Source of the DNA: Fluviicola sp.
GTDB lineage: Bacteria > Bacteroidota > Bacteroidia > Flavobacteriales_D > Crocinitomicaceae
Assembly: GCF_039596395.1 (NCBI RefSeq)
Contig: NZ_JBCNJT010000005.1
Location: forward strand, 93,229-157,228
Direction: 5' to 3'
DNA: 64,000 nt
Numbering within the stretch: position 1 is the stretch's first letter; every line of letters begins with the position of its first letter. Position numbers and translations under genes: made by a program. Under the pieces are notes generated by a model that worked only from the letters and a program-made list of their open reading frames with translations, was not told the origin of the DNA and ran no database searches. Positions 17,480-26,700 of this stretch are shown here, piece by piece.

Positions 17480-18843
17480 AGCTCCATTTCTTTAACAAAT
17501 GTTTCGATCCGATTCTCTACATCGTTGTGCAATCCATATTTGGAAATCAATAATGATTTTGTCTTTTGCAACGTAATCAAATTATCAATCAAGCCGTAAT
17601 ATTCCGGTTCATCACCGCAAACTTCTTTTACAATTCTGCGTTCTGTTGCATCCAGCGCGTGAATTGTATTGGTTTCAATCTCCTTGTTATAAATTTCGCG
17701 GTACAAATTCCCCACATTGTATTCAAAAATACCTTCGCGTGTCCAGGTTACCTGAATAGCAATCAATTCCTGGTTGTTAATCAACACCAAATAAGGTCGC
17801 TCCTTCTGCATGGATTTTTGGATGGTCAGCAAGTCCCGAAGCATTTGATAACGATACAACGGGGTATAATTTCCGAAAAAGGTTCCGTCTTCTCTCACCG
17901 CTCCCTGGCCATTTCTTCTTGTATCCAACCGATTCTCAGAAATATTGCGACCTTCTACCATGCGATTTCTGAAATCCATCAACGGCTGCATCCATTGCTG
18001 GCCATTGTTTACCAATGCTGACATGGATTTATCACTCTTCACAACCGTACAAGTCCAGCATCCGAAACGTGATTGCCCGCAAGATGTATGTTCTTTATTC
18101 GTAACAACGGTCGGACATTCATAATCATCCGCGCTTGCATCTGCATAAATTTTGAAGAGAATCGAATTATCAAATCCCCATGGAGAAGGAACCACATTGA
18201 TTATGTACCAAACTTCCTCAAGCATCAATTCCTTAATCGGCGCATACACATATGTATTTCCGGTAGTTTGATGCTTGGAAAGACGGCTTCCAGTTACTTC
18301 ATGCTTACGGATAGAACGCTCACGTGTTTGACTTTCATCATAACGAGAACCTAATAAGACAATCGCTTCTCCTTTTTCGTCAATTTGTTCCAGCAAGAAA
18401 TTACCGGTTGGCCTGATTTTCAACTTATCCGTGCACCATCTGAACGAGTTATTCGGAACCGGATATCCTTTTCCAATTACATTAATCCAGAATGTTTCAT
18501 CGAGTTTTGGTGTAGTCTTTTTGACTATGATCGGTAAATTCTGATCTCTTGCAGATTCCGTAATTTGAGCCAAAACACCTTCTACGTAATTCGCAATAAT
18601 CGGATTTTCAACCATGGTATCGTTACAAACCACATAAACGGGACGCTTCAATTGAAAAGGTGCTTCGTGATTTTCGCGGATTCTACGCAACGCAATCCAA
18701 ACTAATGTCAATAAAACCGTTGAATCCTTACCCCCGCTGAAACCAATAATCCAAGGCCGGTGAAGATCACGAGCATACATGTACTGATCGATGATTTCAT
18801 CAATAATGGCTTCTATTTTCTTGCTTTTTATTGCTTGGAACAT
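17476..18843 (-). CDS. dndC: DNA phosphorothioation sulfurtransferase DndC
   Basis: This 455-residue PAPS-reductase-like PP-loop ATPase adenylates DNA and delivers sulfur via an Fe-S cluster. The PP-loop is GFSGGKDSTVLL (about residues 34-45). Conserved cysteines lie in RWCTDKLKIRP (about 163) and in the cluster-binding block CPTVV...SCGQSRFGCWTCT (about 247-270). ATG at 18843 (MFQAIKSKK) is preferred over a TTG at 18864, which falls inside the predicted -7 box. It is the first gene of dndC-D-E-GHKL-GIY. No dndA is present, so a cysteine desulfurase elsewhere (IscS/SufS type) must supply sulfur. Confidence 0.94.
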   Translation of the reverse strand: MFQAIKSKKIEAIIDEIIDQYMYARDLHRPWIIGFSGGKDSTVLLTLVWIALRRIRENHEAPFQLKRPVYVVCNDTMVENPIIANYVEGVLAQITESARDQNLPIIVKKTTPKLDETFWINVIGKGYPVPNNSFRWCTDKLKIRPTGNFLLEQIDEKGEAIVLLGSRYDESQTRERSIRKHEVTGSRLSKHQTTGNTYVYAPIKELMLEEVWYIINVVPSPWGFDNSILFKIYADASADDYECPTVVTNKEHTSCGQSRFGCWTCTVVKSDKSMSALVNNGQQWMQPLMDFRNRMVEGRNISENRLDTRRNGQGAVREDGTFFGNYTPLYRYQMLRDLLTIQKSMQKERPYLVLINNQELIAIQVTWTREGIFEYNVGNLYREIYNKEIETNTIHALDATERRIVKEVCGDEPEYYGLIDNLITLQKTKSLLISKYGLHNDVENRIETFVKEMEL

Positions 18844-18861
18844 AATTTCTAATCTAATATA

Positions 18862-18895
18862 CAAAGTTAATCATCTGAAGTACGTAATCTACTTC
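18862..18895 (-). promoter_or_regulatory. Candidate dnd operon promoter and operator
   Basis: On the minus strand a TAnnTTTG box (TAACTTTG, 18862-18869) lies about 18 bp ahead of the dndC ATG. Directly upstream is a 19-bp inverted repeat, gaagta (18877-18882) and tacttc (18890-18895), which contains the palindrome TACGTA (18881-18886). An operator so placed would block -7 access. It is a natural candidate target of the DGQHR/DndB-like protein. No good -33 box is evident. Confidence 0.4.
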
Positions 18896-19141
18896 CGTTC
18901 TGCTATAAGTTTCAACCATATATCAACAATTAATTCCATGCAACCAATCCACGGATTCATGACACCAATCTACCGGCTCATGACAAACGCCGGCTTTCGG
19001 TTGCTTAAACCCGCTACATTCGTTTCACACTATTCGCAATAACCTTTCAGACGGACGCGGCCGGTCCTGAGAGAGGAAAAATGAATAGTTGGCGTTTTCC
19101 GAAAAGCCTGAGAGTAGGAACCACACTTTAAACTATTCACT

Positions 19142-19549
19142 ATGACAACAGCGACAGCTAATGCAAATGCACCTGAAACAATCCAATTGGGTAACGGTGC
19201 ACAATTCTGGGTTTATTTATCCCCGGTGAACGACACTTCAAAAATGATCTCTACCTGGAGAGTAACTTTCTCACAAGGAGACTGGAGCGGAACAATTTCG
19301 AGCGAAAACCCGACGCAACAATTACAAACACCGAACCTTTCCGGAATTTTTGATATCAAAGTTGAATTATTGAGCGGTTCCACAGGAACATGGCGTCAGA
19401 TTCCTCCGCAACAAGGAAGCACCAATGAAATCGGATGCAACAGCACGTGTTCATCCATGGTTGGTATCGTTGCAGACAGCACCAACCCGCCGATCGGAGC
19501 AATCAACGCACATTTCTGGACTACCTGGGATGCGCTATGCAAAATGTAA
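19142..19549 (+). CDS. Small protein of unknown function
   Basis: The 135-residue protein is not recognised. It has no signal peptide, and the N-terminus is Ala/Thr-rich (MTTATANANAPETIQLG). Predicted beta-rich segments follow (FWVYLSPVNDT, STWRVTFSQGDWSGTI, IFDIKVELLSGSTGTWRQI), then a small Cys-containing patch GCNSTCSSM and an aromatic end FWTTWDALCKM. The open frame, its normal codon use and a strong downstream hairpin terminator support a real monocistronic gene. It lies between the dnd promoter (divergent) and another unknown small gene. Link to the island is unproven. Confidence 0.75.
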   Translation: MTTATANANAPETIQLGNGAQFWVYLSPVNDTSKMISTWRVTFSQGDWSGTISSENPTQQLQTPNLSGIFDIKVELLSGSTGTWRQIPPQQGSTNEIGCNSTCSSMVGIVADSTNPPIGAINAHFWTTWDALCKM

Positions 19550-19584
19550 GTTCTCATATACGTTAGTTCTGGTTTAGATAAATG

Positions 19585-19620
19585 GCAGGGGTGCACTTAG
19601 TAGCGCCCCTGCTGTATTTT
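19585..19620 (+). terminator. Rho-independent terminator after the 135-aa gene
   Basis: The stem gcaggggtgc (19585-19594) pairs with gcgcccctgc (19603-19612), one G-T wobble, around an 8-nt loop, and is followed by TGTATTTT. It sits 36 bp after the stop of the upstream gene. Confidence 0.8.
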
Positions 19621-19717
19621 AGGTCATTGGAACGCGGACCAAATAGCAACCACCGGAGCGGTAAAGGAAACTGTACCAACTATTCTGCGTACCTTCGCAG
19701 AAATTAGTAGCAATAAC

Positions 19718-20059
19718 ATGGAACAAGCTGAATTCTTAGAGCAAAAAGTATTTAATGATTTGAAAAACCTGAATGACGGGTTCGATAAGTCGGGAAACCT
19801 TCATTTCAATGAATGGGATTTTGCTATCGTACTGGATCGCTGTGAATACTTCGGAATTTCGATCTATGAAATCCAGGCTTGGCTCGACGGTGCTTTACAC
19901 GATACGGCAATTCATGAAAAATTTCGCAAGAAAGCTACTGATTCGTCCTGGTACAAAAAAGCATTGATGACTTTTTCAACGCGCCAAAAAGGACTGACAT
20001 TCACCGCATCCTATAAAGTTTCCCCAAAGCTGCTGGCACGACAGGATAAAACCACATAG
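19718..20059 (+). CDS. Small acidic/basic protein of unknown function
   Basis: The 113-residue protein has a helical N-terminal half (MEQAEFLEQKVFNDLKNLND, then EWDFAIVLDRCEYFGISIYE) and a basic C-terminus (KFRKKATDSSWYKKALMTFS, SYKVSPKLLARQDKTT). No signal peptide, membrane segment or known motif is seen. A TACCTTCG element (19690-19697) about 20 bp before the ATG resembles a -7 box. It is followed at once by a CACATAG-bordered repeat element. Coding is likely; function is unknown. Confidence 0.65.
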   Translation: MEQAEFLEQKVFNDLKNLNDGFDKSGNLHFNEWDFAIVLDRCEYFGISIYEIQAWLDGALHDTAIHEKFRKKATDSSWYKKALMTFSTRQKGLTFTASYKVSPKLLARQDKTT

Positions 20060-20070
20060 ATTAATAAAAA

Positions 20071-20667
20071 ACCACATAGGACACATAGAGCACATAGTTT
20101 TTTTGTTGTGATTGGGAAAACGATTGATCCGCACTGTTTTTCACGAAGGTAATTGGTGGTTTCGCTTCGCTCTCAGTTTTTTTACCACCAAGGACACTAT
20201 GATAGGGTAATTGAACATAGGTACATAGGTCACATAGACCTACCTATGTTATTTATAAACAGACACCTTTTTTGGTATGTACTACAGGAGGTGTATTGAC
20301 CGGGTAAAGCGGTTGGTTATTCCTGCAAGTTTCGATACCGTTCATTGACCAGTGTTTTCTGACCTTCCCGAAAGATATTCATGCAATTAAAATTAATGAG
20401 AATTCCTTTAGGCGCATCCAGCAGTTTCATATAGCTTAAAAGTTGAGCCTCAAATATTGGTTCGATTCAATTGATCTAAATAAGATTTTGTCATAAATAG
20501 GAATAATGATTATATACTTTAATATAACAAAAATTGGTATAATATCCTATCTCTTTCCTATGGTACTAAATAGGTTGACCTTAAAACGAGTTTAAAAACA
20601 CTATAACTTCGATCATCTTCAGAATTATAATCCCTACAGCGCTATGTGACCTATGTGCCTATGTGGT
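20071..20667. repeat. CACATAG-bordered repeat element (about 600 bp) with GxxExxY remnant
   Basis: This gene-free stretch is bounded by imperfect inverted ends: on the left accacatagg-acacatag-agcacatag (20071-20097), on the right the complement of accacataggcacatag-gtcacatag (20642-20667). More CACATAG words lie inside (about 20213-20250). The interior holds the C-terminal remnant of a GxxExxY gene (20317-20451, minus strand) and the segment gcttcgctctcagttttttt-accacc (about 20162-20190). A shorter relative with the same borders and a similar interior segment lies at 55379-55630. A further accacatag copy is at 20051-20059. This looks like a degraded dispersed repeat family. Confidence 0.7.
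20317..20451 (-). pseudogene. C-terminal remnant of a GxxExxY protein gene
   Basis: Reading the minus strand gives 44 codons and a stop: EAQLLSYMKLLDAPKGILIN, then FNCMNIFREGQKTLVNERY, then RNLQE. This is the conserved C-terminus of the GxxExxY family (about 120-130 aa, function uncertain, PD-(D/E)XK-like). The N-terminal two thirds, including the GxxExxY motif, are absent; upstream codons are degenerate and no start is available. It lies inside a CACATAG-bordered repeat. Confidence 0.75.
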
Positions 20668-20672
20668 TCAAT

Positions 20673-20700
20673 AAAAAAGGTCGCGATAACCGCGACCTTT
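20673..20700 (-). terminator. Terminator of glyA
   Basis: A perfect 10-bp stem, aaaggtcgcg (20676-20685) and cgcgaccttt (20691-20700), encloses a 5-nt loop. On the minus strand it is followed by a T run (A run at 20673-20678 on plus). It lies 20 bp beyond the glyA stop. Confidence 0.85.
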
Positions 20701-20720
20701 ATATTCTAGTTAGTACTTAT

Positions 20721-21995
20721 TTACCACGTAAACAGCGGTCGTGTGCTCATCAGGGCATTCACTTCAGAACGCACCGAGCGAATCGTCTCTTCATCACCGA
20801 TATTCATCAACACCCGGTCAATCAGTTTCACGATCGTTGGGATCTCAGTTTCCTTGATTCCGCGGGATGTAATTGCAGAAGTCCCTACGCGGATCCCTGA
20901 AGTAATGAATGGCGATTCCGTATCAAACGGCACCATGTTCTTGTTTACCGTAATGTCTGCCAGTACCAGGTTGTTCTCAGCATCCTTTCCGGTTACTCCC
21001 TTGGAACGCAAATCGATCAGCATGCTGTGGTTGTCCGTTCCTCCGGAAATGATCTTGTAACCCAATTTGGTGAATTCCTCCGCCATCAAAGCAGCGTTTT
21101 TCTTCACCTGGGACATGTATGTTTTGTAATTATCACTCAACGCTTCACCGAATGCAACTGCTTTCGCTGCGATCACGTGCTCCAACGGCCCGCCCTGGAT
21201 TCCCGGGAATACTGCTGCATCCAGCAAAGCTCCCATAGACTTCGGGTTTCCGTTGTTCCACTTCAATCCGAACGGATTATCGAAATTGTGGCGCATCATG
21301 ATGACACCTCCGCGTGGTCCGCGCAAAGTTTTGTGTGTCGTTGTAGTAACGATGTGACAATGGTCCAACGGATCATTCAGCAATCCGGCTGCGATCAATC
21401 CTGCCGGGTGCGAAATATCTGCCAGGATCAATGCTCCTACTTCGTCCGCGATCTTGCGGATGCGTGCGTAATCCCAATCTCTGGAATAAGCGGAAGCTCC
21501 ACAAATAATCATTTTTGGCTTTTCGCGGCGTGCCACTTCTTCCATCATGTCGTAATCAACCAATCCTGTTTCCTGGCTTACACCATAGAAATGCGGTTCG
21601 TACAATTTCCCGGAGAAGTTTACCGAAGAACCGTGAGTTAAGTGTCCACCGTGGCTCAAATCAAATCCCAGGATTTTATCTCCCGGCTTCAAACAAGCTA
21701 AGAAAACCGCTGCATTTGCCTGAGCTCCTGAGTGTGGCTGAACGTTCGCCCAGGTTGCTCCGAATAATTTGCACAAACGATCGATCGCCAGTTGCTCCAC
21801 TTTATCTACTACTTCGCAACCACCATAATAGCGTTTTCCCGGAAGTCCTTCTGCATATTTGTTAGTCAATACAGAACCCATTGCTTCCATCACCTCATCA
21901 GAGACAAAATTTTCAGACGCAATTAATTCAATTCCATGTTCCTGACGCTGTCTTTCTGCAGCAATTAAGTCAAATACTTCCTGATCGCGTTTCAT
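20721..21995 (-). CDS. glyA: Serine hydroxymethyltransferase
   Basis: The 424-residue PLP enzyme interconverts serine and glycine with tetrahydrofolate in the cytoplasm. The N-terminus [20 protein letters not shown] and [15 protein letters not shown] is typical. The PLP-binding lysine is in [14 protein letters not shown] (about residue 226), and [15 protein letters not shown] and [13 protein letters not shown] are conserved. Full length. A -7 box on the minus strand (22113-22120) implies a leader of about 110 nt. No riboswitch was recognised in it. Confidence 0.98.
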   Translation of the reverse strand: MKRDQEVFDLIAAERQRQEHGIELIASENFVSDEVMEAMGSVLTNKYAEGLPGKRYYGGCEVVDKVEQLAIDRLCKLFGATWANVQPHSGAQANAAVFLACLKPGDKILGFDLSHGGHLTHGSSVNFSGKLYEPHFYGVSQETGLVDYDMMEEVARREKPKMIICGASAYSRDWDYARIRKIADEVGALILADISHPAGLIAAGLLNDPLDHCHIVTTTTHKTLRGPRGGVIMMRHNFDNPFGLKWNNGNPKSMGALLDAAVFPGIQGGPLEHVIAAKAVAFGEALSDNYKTYMSQVKKNAALMAEEFTKLGYKIISGGTDNHSMLIDLRSKGVTGKDAENNLVLADITVNKNMVPFDTESPFITSGIRVGTSAITSRGIKETEIPTIVKLIDRVLMNIGDEETIRSVRSEVNALMSTRPLFTW

Positions 21996-22112
21996 GCTTA
22001 TTTTTTATTTAGTTCAAACAGTTTAAAAAGTTCAAAAGTTCCATTTTTAAAACTCCTGGATTAAACGTGACTGAGTCCCGAAGTTACGGGAAAGTCAACC
22101 TTTAATGTCCGG

Positions 22113-22120
22113 CAAATATA
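22113..22120 (-). promoter_or_regulatory. Candidate -7 box for glyA
   Basis: TATATTTG on the minus strand matches the Bacteroidota TAnnTTTG element. It would give a leader of roughly 110 nt. The region 21996-22314 holds otherwise only GTTCAAA-type low-complexity words (22014-22043) and a 7-bp tandem repeat near its right end. Confidence 0.4.
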
Positions 22121-22273
22121 ATTCGATTTCATCAGAAGGGCTTCACTTTCCGAAATTATCTCTCACATTATTTAGGACGGGTCAGAAGGTTCTATAAAGC
22201 GTGCTTCAGGCATGGATCAAGCATAGATACTCCACCTTTGGTGTCAGATGAAGACAAATCCCTAAGCCAACAA

Positions 22274-22312
22274 AATTCGCAATTCGCAATTCGCAATTCG
22301 CAATTCGCAATT
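22274..22312. repeat. Tandem 7-bp repeat (AATTCGC)5 plus AATT
   Basis: Five exact copies of AATTCGC run from 22274 to 22308, followed by AATT, and end 2 bp before the stop codon of the NlpC/P60 gene. Such a short exact tandem array is prone to slippage. It is not CRISPR (no spacers). Confidence 0.95.
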
Positions 22313-22314
22313 AA

Positions 22315-23070
22315 TTAAAGTCGCTTAATAGAATGCAATTTATGCGAATGCACTTCATCGATCTTCCGGGTAATTCCTTTGGAACTGAAATCATCGATCC
22401 GCACATAGCCGTGCGCGTGGATAATCTCGTCTTTATTGACCAGCAGGCCCACGTGATGAATGTTCCCGGCATCGGAAATGAAGAAAGCCAGATCACCAGC
22501 CTCTCTGTCCTCAAAATCAATTTCCTGTCCCACTTCCTGCTGCTGCGAAGAATTGCGCGGTAACTGGTAATTGAATACGCGGTGAATCTGCTGCATAAAT
22601 CCGGAACAATCGATTCCGAACATCGTTTTTCCACCCCACAAATAAGGAGCATTCAGGTAACTTTTCGCAAAATCGATCACAGATTTCGGGAAAGTATCTT
22701 CTTCGTTCAAAAAACGGTACTCCGATTTTCCAATGTGAAAGGTTTCTTCTGCGTCTCCGGGACGAAAAAAGCCTTTGGTCAGCGTTTGTCTTCCTTCCGG
22801 CCCTTCAATGATGCGGAATTCGGAGTGTTCCACCACCAAACCATCCAACCAGCGGGAAACTTCCTTCTCTCTCAGGTCCTGGACTTGTTTCGAATCGATC
22901 CAGCCTTCATACCCGTCCATAAACGAACGGATTTTCACCCACTGATTATACACTTCGATGATCTCAACCAGCTCACCGAACAAAAGCTGAGTAACTATTT
23001 CTGCGCGGTCACTTGAATCTCCGCGAACGGGTGCAATACTTGCTTTGCAAAATGCGTGAATTCTGCTCAC
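22315..23070 (-). CDS. NlpC/P60 family cysteine peptidase with SH3-like domains
   Basis: The 251-residue protein is a probable D-gamma-glutamyl-diamino-acid endopeptidase acting on peptidoglycan peptides. An N-terminal bacterial SH3 domain (about 10-70, ending in WVKIRSFMDGYEGWIDSKQ) and a second short barrel precede the NlpC/P60 domain (about 125-245). The catalytic Cys is in FGIDCSGFMQ, and the two His regions are GNIHHVGLLV and IIHAHGYVRI. No signal peptide is visible, as in YkfC-type recycling enzymes. The start is GTG and overlaps the DinB-family stop as GTGA, so translation is coupled. Confidence 0.9.
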   Translation of the reverse strand: MSRIHAFCKASIAPVRGDSSDRAEIVTQLLFGELVEIIEVYNQWVKIRSFMDGYEGWIDSKQVQDLREKEVSRWLDGLVVEHSEFRIIEGPEGRQTLTKGFFRPGDAEETFHIGKSEYRFLNEEDTFPKSVIDFAKSYLNAPYLWGGKTMFGIDCSGFMQQIHRVFNYQLPRNSSQQQEVGQEIDFEDREAGDLAFFISDAGNIHHVGLLVNKDEIIHAHGYVRIDDFSSKGITRKIDEVHSHKLHSIKRL

Positions 23071-23645
23071 TTTTTAGGGAATTGAGGATTTTTTGCCAGT
23101 TTTAAAGCCTGTTCGATGTGCCGCTCGTTGTGATAAGCCACAAACAACAACGCATCTCCCAAACGAAGGCGTACCAGTTTGGAAATAGAGATCGGCACCT
23201 TGACCTTCTTCAGATTCACGGCAACCGATTTTTCAATAATGTTCAGAAATTCGTGCTGCCCGTCCATCAGTGTTTTGATTTCCTGGCCGGTCACCAAAGA
23301 AGGATTCACGGAAGGGTTGTATTCTCCCGGAGCATTGAACTTTCGTTTCACATTCCGGGCGTTTCCGAGTTTCATCGACATCCAGGCAGATTTTCCCAAA
23401 GGCGATGAGGTATAATTAATCCGTGGAATGCGAAAACGGGTTCTGTCAATCCGGTCGTTTAAGGTCGAATGGTAAAACTTCGCGTAAGCATTCAGATGGG
23501 CAAAAATTTCGGCTAAACTCCAGGTTGCAGGGTTGGGTTTCCAGTTCAACTGGTTCTCTGAATAATGTGAAAACTTCGATTTTAATTGTTGGATATTTTT
23601 CTCTGTAATTGTTGCAACTTCGTTGAAGACCCATTGAGTTGTCAT
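23067..23645 (-). CDS. DinB-family four-helix metal-binding protein
   Basis: The 192-residue protein matches the DinB_2 (YfiT/DinB) superfamily of putative metal-dependent enzymes. The first His lies in LAEIFAHLNAYAKFYHS (about residue 50), and the His pair is in FVAYHNERHIEQALKL (about 171-175). The length is normal. It is the first gene of a two-gene operon with the NlpC/P60 peptidase. The biochemical activity of this subfamily is not established; some members use bacillithiol or mycothiol. Confidence 0.85.
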   Translation of the reverse strand: MTTQWVFNEVATITEKNIQQLKSKFSHYSENQLNWKPNPATWSLAEIFAHLNAYAKFYHSTLNDRIDRTRFRIPRINYTSSPLGKSAWMSMKLGNARNVKRKFNAPGEYNPSVNPSLVTGQEIKTLMDGQHEFLNIIEKSVAVNLKKVKVPISISKLVRLRLGDALLFVAYHNERHIEQALKLAKNPQFPKK

Positions 23646-23744
23646 AATGCCTCGAATTTATATCAAATATAACCAGAGCAATTTGATTGGCAAAAGTTAC
23701 ACTCAAAAAAGCAACCTTTTTAAACATTTTCCTATCTTTCACAT

Positions 23745-26700
23745 ATGAAGCCGATTTTTGGAATCTTTTGTGCCCTTGTTTTTTACGTGCAATGCTATGC
23801 GCAGGAAATCGAACATCAGCATCCGTCGCATTATGCATTGATTGAAAACAAAGGACAATGGGACTCCAAAGTATTGTTCCAGTCTAAATCCCAGGGAAAC
23901 AATATCTGGGTGCAGCAGCACGGTTTTATTTACGACATCCGCGATTATTCACCCATGAGGCGTGCACATGCTCAGAAATCGACAGATACGTTGGTGAGTG
24001 ATCAGCTGCAGGGAGTTTTAGCCGGTGCCCATTTCCTGAATTCCAACGAAGTCAGCGAAATTGTCAAAGAAAAAGCGTTGCCTTATTACTACAATTATTT
24101 CCTGGGAAATGATTCCACCAAATGGGCTTCTGACGTCAAAAGTTTCCGGGAGGTTACACTAAAGAATTTCTACAACGGGATTGATCTGAAGGTTTTTGAT
24201 ACCCCGGAAAAATTCAAATACGAATTGTGGTGTTCACCCGGAAGTCCGATCCAGGAAATCCAAATCGACCTGGTTAATTTCGACCAGGTTTCCATCAACA
24301 AAAACGGCGACCTGGTTCTTAAGACCAAACTGGGAGAAATCATCGAACAAAAACCGGTTGCCTGGCAAATGCTCAATGGAAAACTGACACCGGTTACCTG
24401 TTCATTCAAATTGAACGGCCGGGTGGTTTCCTTTAAACTTGGAAAGTTCGATCCGCTTGCAAGTGTCATCATTGATCCGGTTTTAGTATTCGCAACCTAT
24501 TCAGGTTCGCCATCTGACAACTTCGGGATGACAGCCACCTACGGACACGACGGCTCGGCCTATTCAGCCGGAACACTTTTCGGAAACGCCTATCCGACTC
24601 CCGACAATTCTGCCTATGATGTAACATCGAATTTCACCGCTGTAACGAATCCAACTTACGGAATTACGGATGTCTATGTTTCCAAGTATTCTCCGGACGG
24701 TGAAGACATGATCTGGACCACATTTTTGGGAGGTGGAAACGGTACACAGGGAACCGAAACAGCACATAGTTTAATCTGCGATAAAAACGACAACCTGTAT
24801 ATTTACGGCGCTACTTCAAGCACTGATTTTCCCATTGTAGGCGGTTACCAAACAGCACACGCGGGAGGTTCTTCCGCTTCAAACTTTTACTTCAACGGCG
24901 TTTATTTCACGAACCAGGGAACGGATATTTATGTGGCCAAACTGAGCGCAAACGGCCACAACTTACTGGCATCTACCTACATGGGTGGTTCACTGAACGA
25001 TGGTATCAACACCAAAGTAACATCGGGGACTTACAACTCAGTTGCCAGTTACGATTCATTAACCACTAATTACGGGGATAATTTCCGGGGCGAGATCATG
25101 ATCGATTCACTGGGAAATTGCCTGGTCGCTTCCTGCAGCAGATCCAACAACTTCCCTACTTTAAATGCTTTCCAACCAACATTGGGAGGACAACAGGACG
25201 GCGTACTTTTCAAACTGAACAGCAACCTGAGCACCTTGATCTGGTCGAGCTATTTCGGAGGAAGCAATAACGATGCTTGTTATTCCGTAAAAATCGATTC
25301 CAGCTACAATGTGGTCTTTTCAGGCGGAACATCCAGCCTCAATATTCCGGGAACAACCGGCGGATTAAACCCGAATTACCTGGGTGGAAAAGCAGATGGA
25401 TTTGTCGGGAAACTGACTCCCAACGGACAAACATTACTGCAAAGCACTTATCTGGGGGCTAATCAATACGACCAGGCATTTTTCGTTGAGATCAACCGGA
25501 ATGATGAGATTTTTGTCCTGGGCCAATCCGTGGGAGGAAATTTTCCCGTAGTCAATTCACAAAGCTATCCGGGCAGCAGCCAGTTTATCGCCAAATTGAA
25601 CCCAACGCTCACATCCATTGTCAATTCCACTGTTTTCGGAAACGGAAACCCGGGAATCAACATTTCTCCTGCAGCATTTCTGGTTGATATTTGCGGAAAT
25701 ATGTACGTTTCAGGATGGGGAGCAAATATCCTGCAATCGACGCCGTTAAGCGGAATGCCGTTAAGTGCGGATGCCTATCAAAATACCACTACCGGTTACG
25801 ATTTTTACTTGTTTGTTTACAAACGTGACTTTTCGGGATTACTTTACGGAAGCTATATGGGAGGAGTTTCGGCAGAAGAGCATGTGGATGGAGGAACTTC
25901 CCGATTTGACAAAAACGGGGTGGTTTACCAAAGTGTTTGTGCAGGCTGTAACACCTGTGGGGGTTGTCCGAATGTAAACAGTGATTTCCCAACGACTCCG
26001 AATGCCTGGTCGAACCTGAATCTGAACGATACCGATTTAAATCCCGGATCAAATAATAATTGCAACAACGTGGTCTTCAAATTTGATTTCCAGTTATTGC
26101 CGAAGGCGGAATTTAATCCTTCCGGATTGGGTGGCTGTGAAGATTTCACCGTTACATTTACCAATACCAGCTCACCTTCCGATTCCTACGAATGGGATTT
26201 CGGGAACGGTGTTACTTCCACGATATTCTCACCGACTGTCACTTATACGGAGCCGGGCGTTTACGATGTGCAATTGCGCGTTACCGATTCGGTGTGTTTA
26301 TTGACTGATACGAACCAGATTACGATCACTGTTTTGCCGGACATTCAACTGGCGGTTTCAAACGACACGATTTTGTGTTCACCGATGCCCCTGGTGTTTA
26401 CTGCAAATTCATTCGGTTCGGCAGATTACTTTGTCTGGTCTTCCACTGATCAGTTCACCGACACGTTGAATGCAACAGTAGCGGATTCCGTATTGAACAT
26501 TACTCCTGGCGCAACAACCACTTATTATGTCCGGGCGGGAAATGCCTACTGTTCGAAAATCGACAGCGTCACCGTTTATTTTATTGGAGGAAGCCTGACC
26601 ATCACCGGAAATGATTCCATCTGCCTCAATGAGCCGACAACATTAACGGCCGATATACAGGTGCCGGGCGTTACTTTCAATTACGTTTGGAGCCCGACCA

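Noticed and set aside
12865..18843. Ssp-type (SspABCD) single-strand phosphorothioation system
   Set aside because: No SspB-like nickase or SspC/D pair; dndD and dndE are clear and the order C-D-E is that of Dnd.
20280..20460. Intact GxxExxY gene
   Set aside because: Only the last 44 codons are readable; the frame is lost upstream and there is no start codon.
21027..21641. 204-codon open frame on the plus strand
   Set aside because: Antisense to glyA, Cys/His-rich and non-protein-like.
21996..22112. Riboswitch in the glyA leader
   Set aside because: A leader of about 110 nt is suggested by the -7 box, but no glycine, THF or SAM riboswitch core was recognised.
22274..22312. CRISPR array
   Set aside because: Exact 7-bp tandem repeat without spacers; the 9-bp array at 32741-32817 is rejected for the same reason. 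No cas genes in the window.
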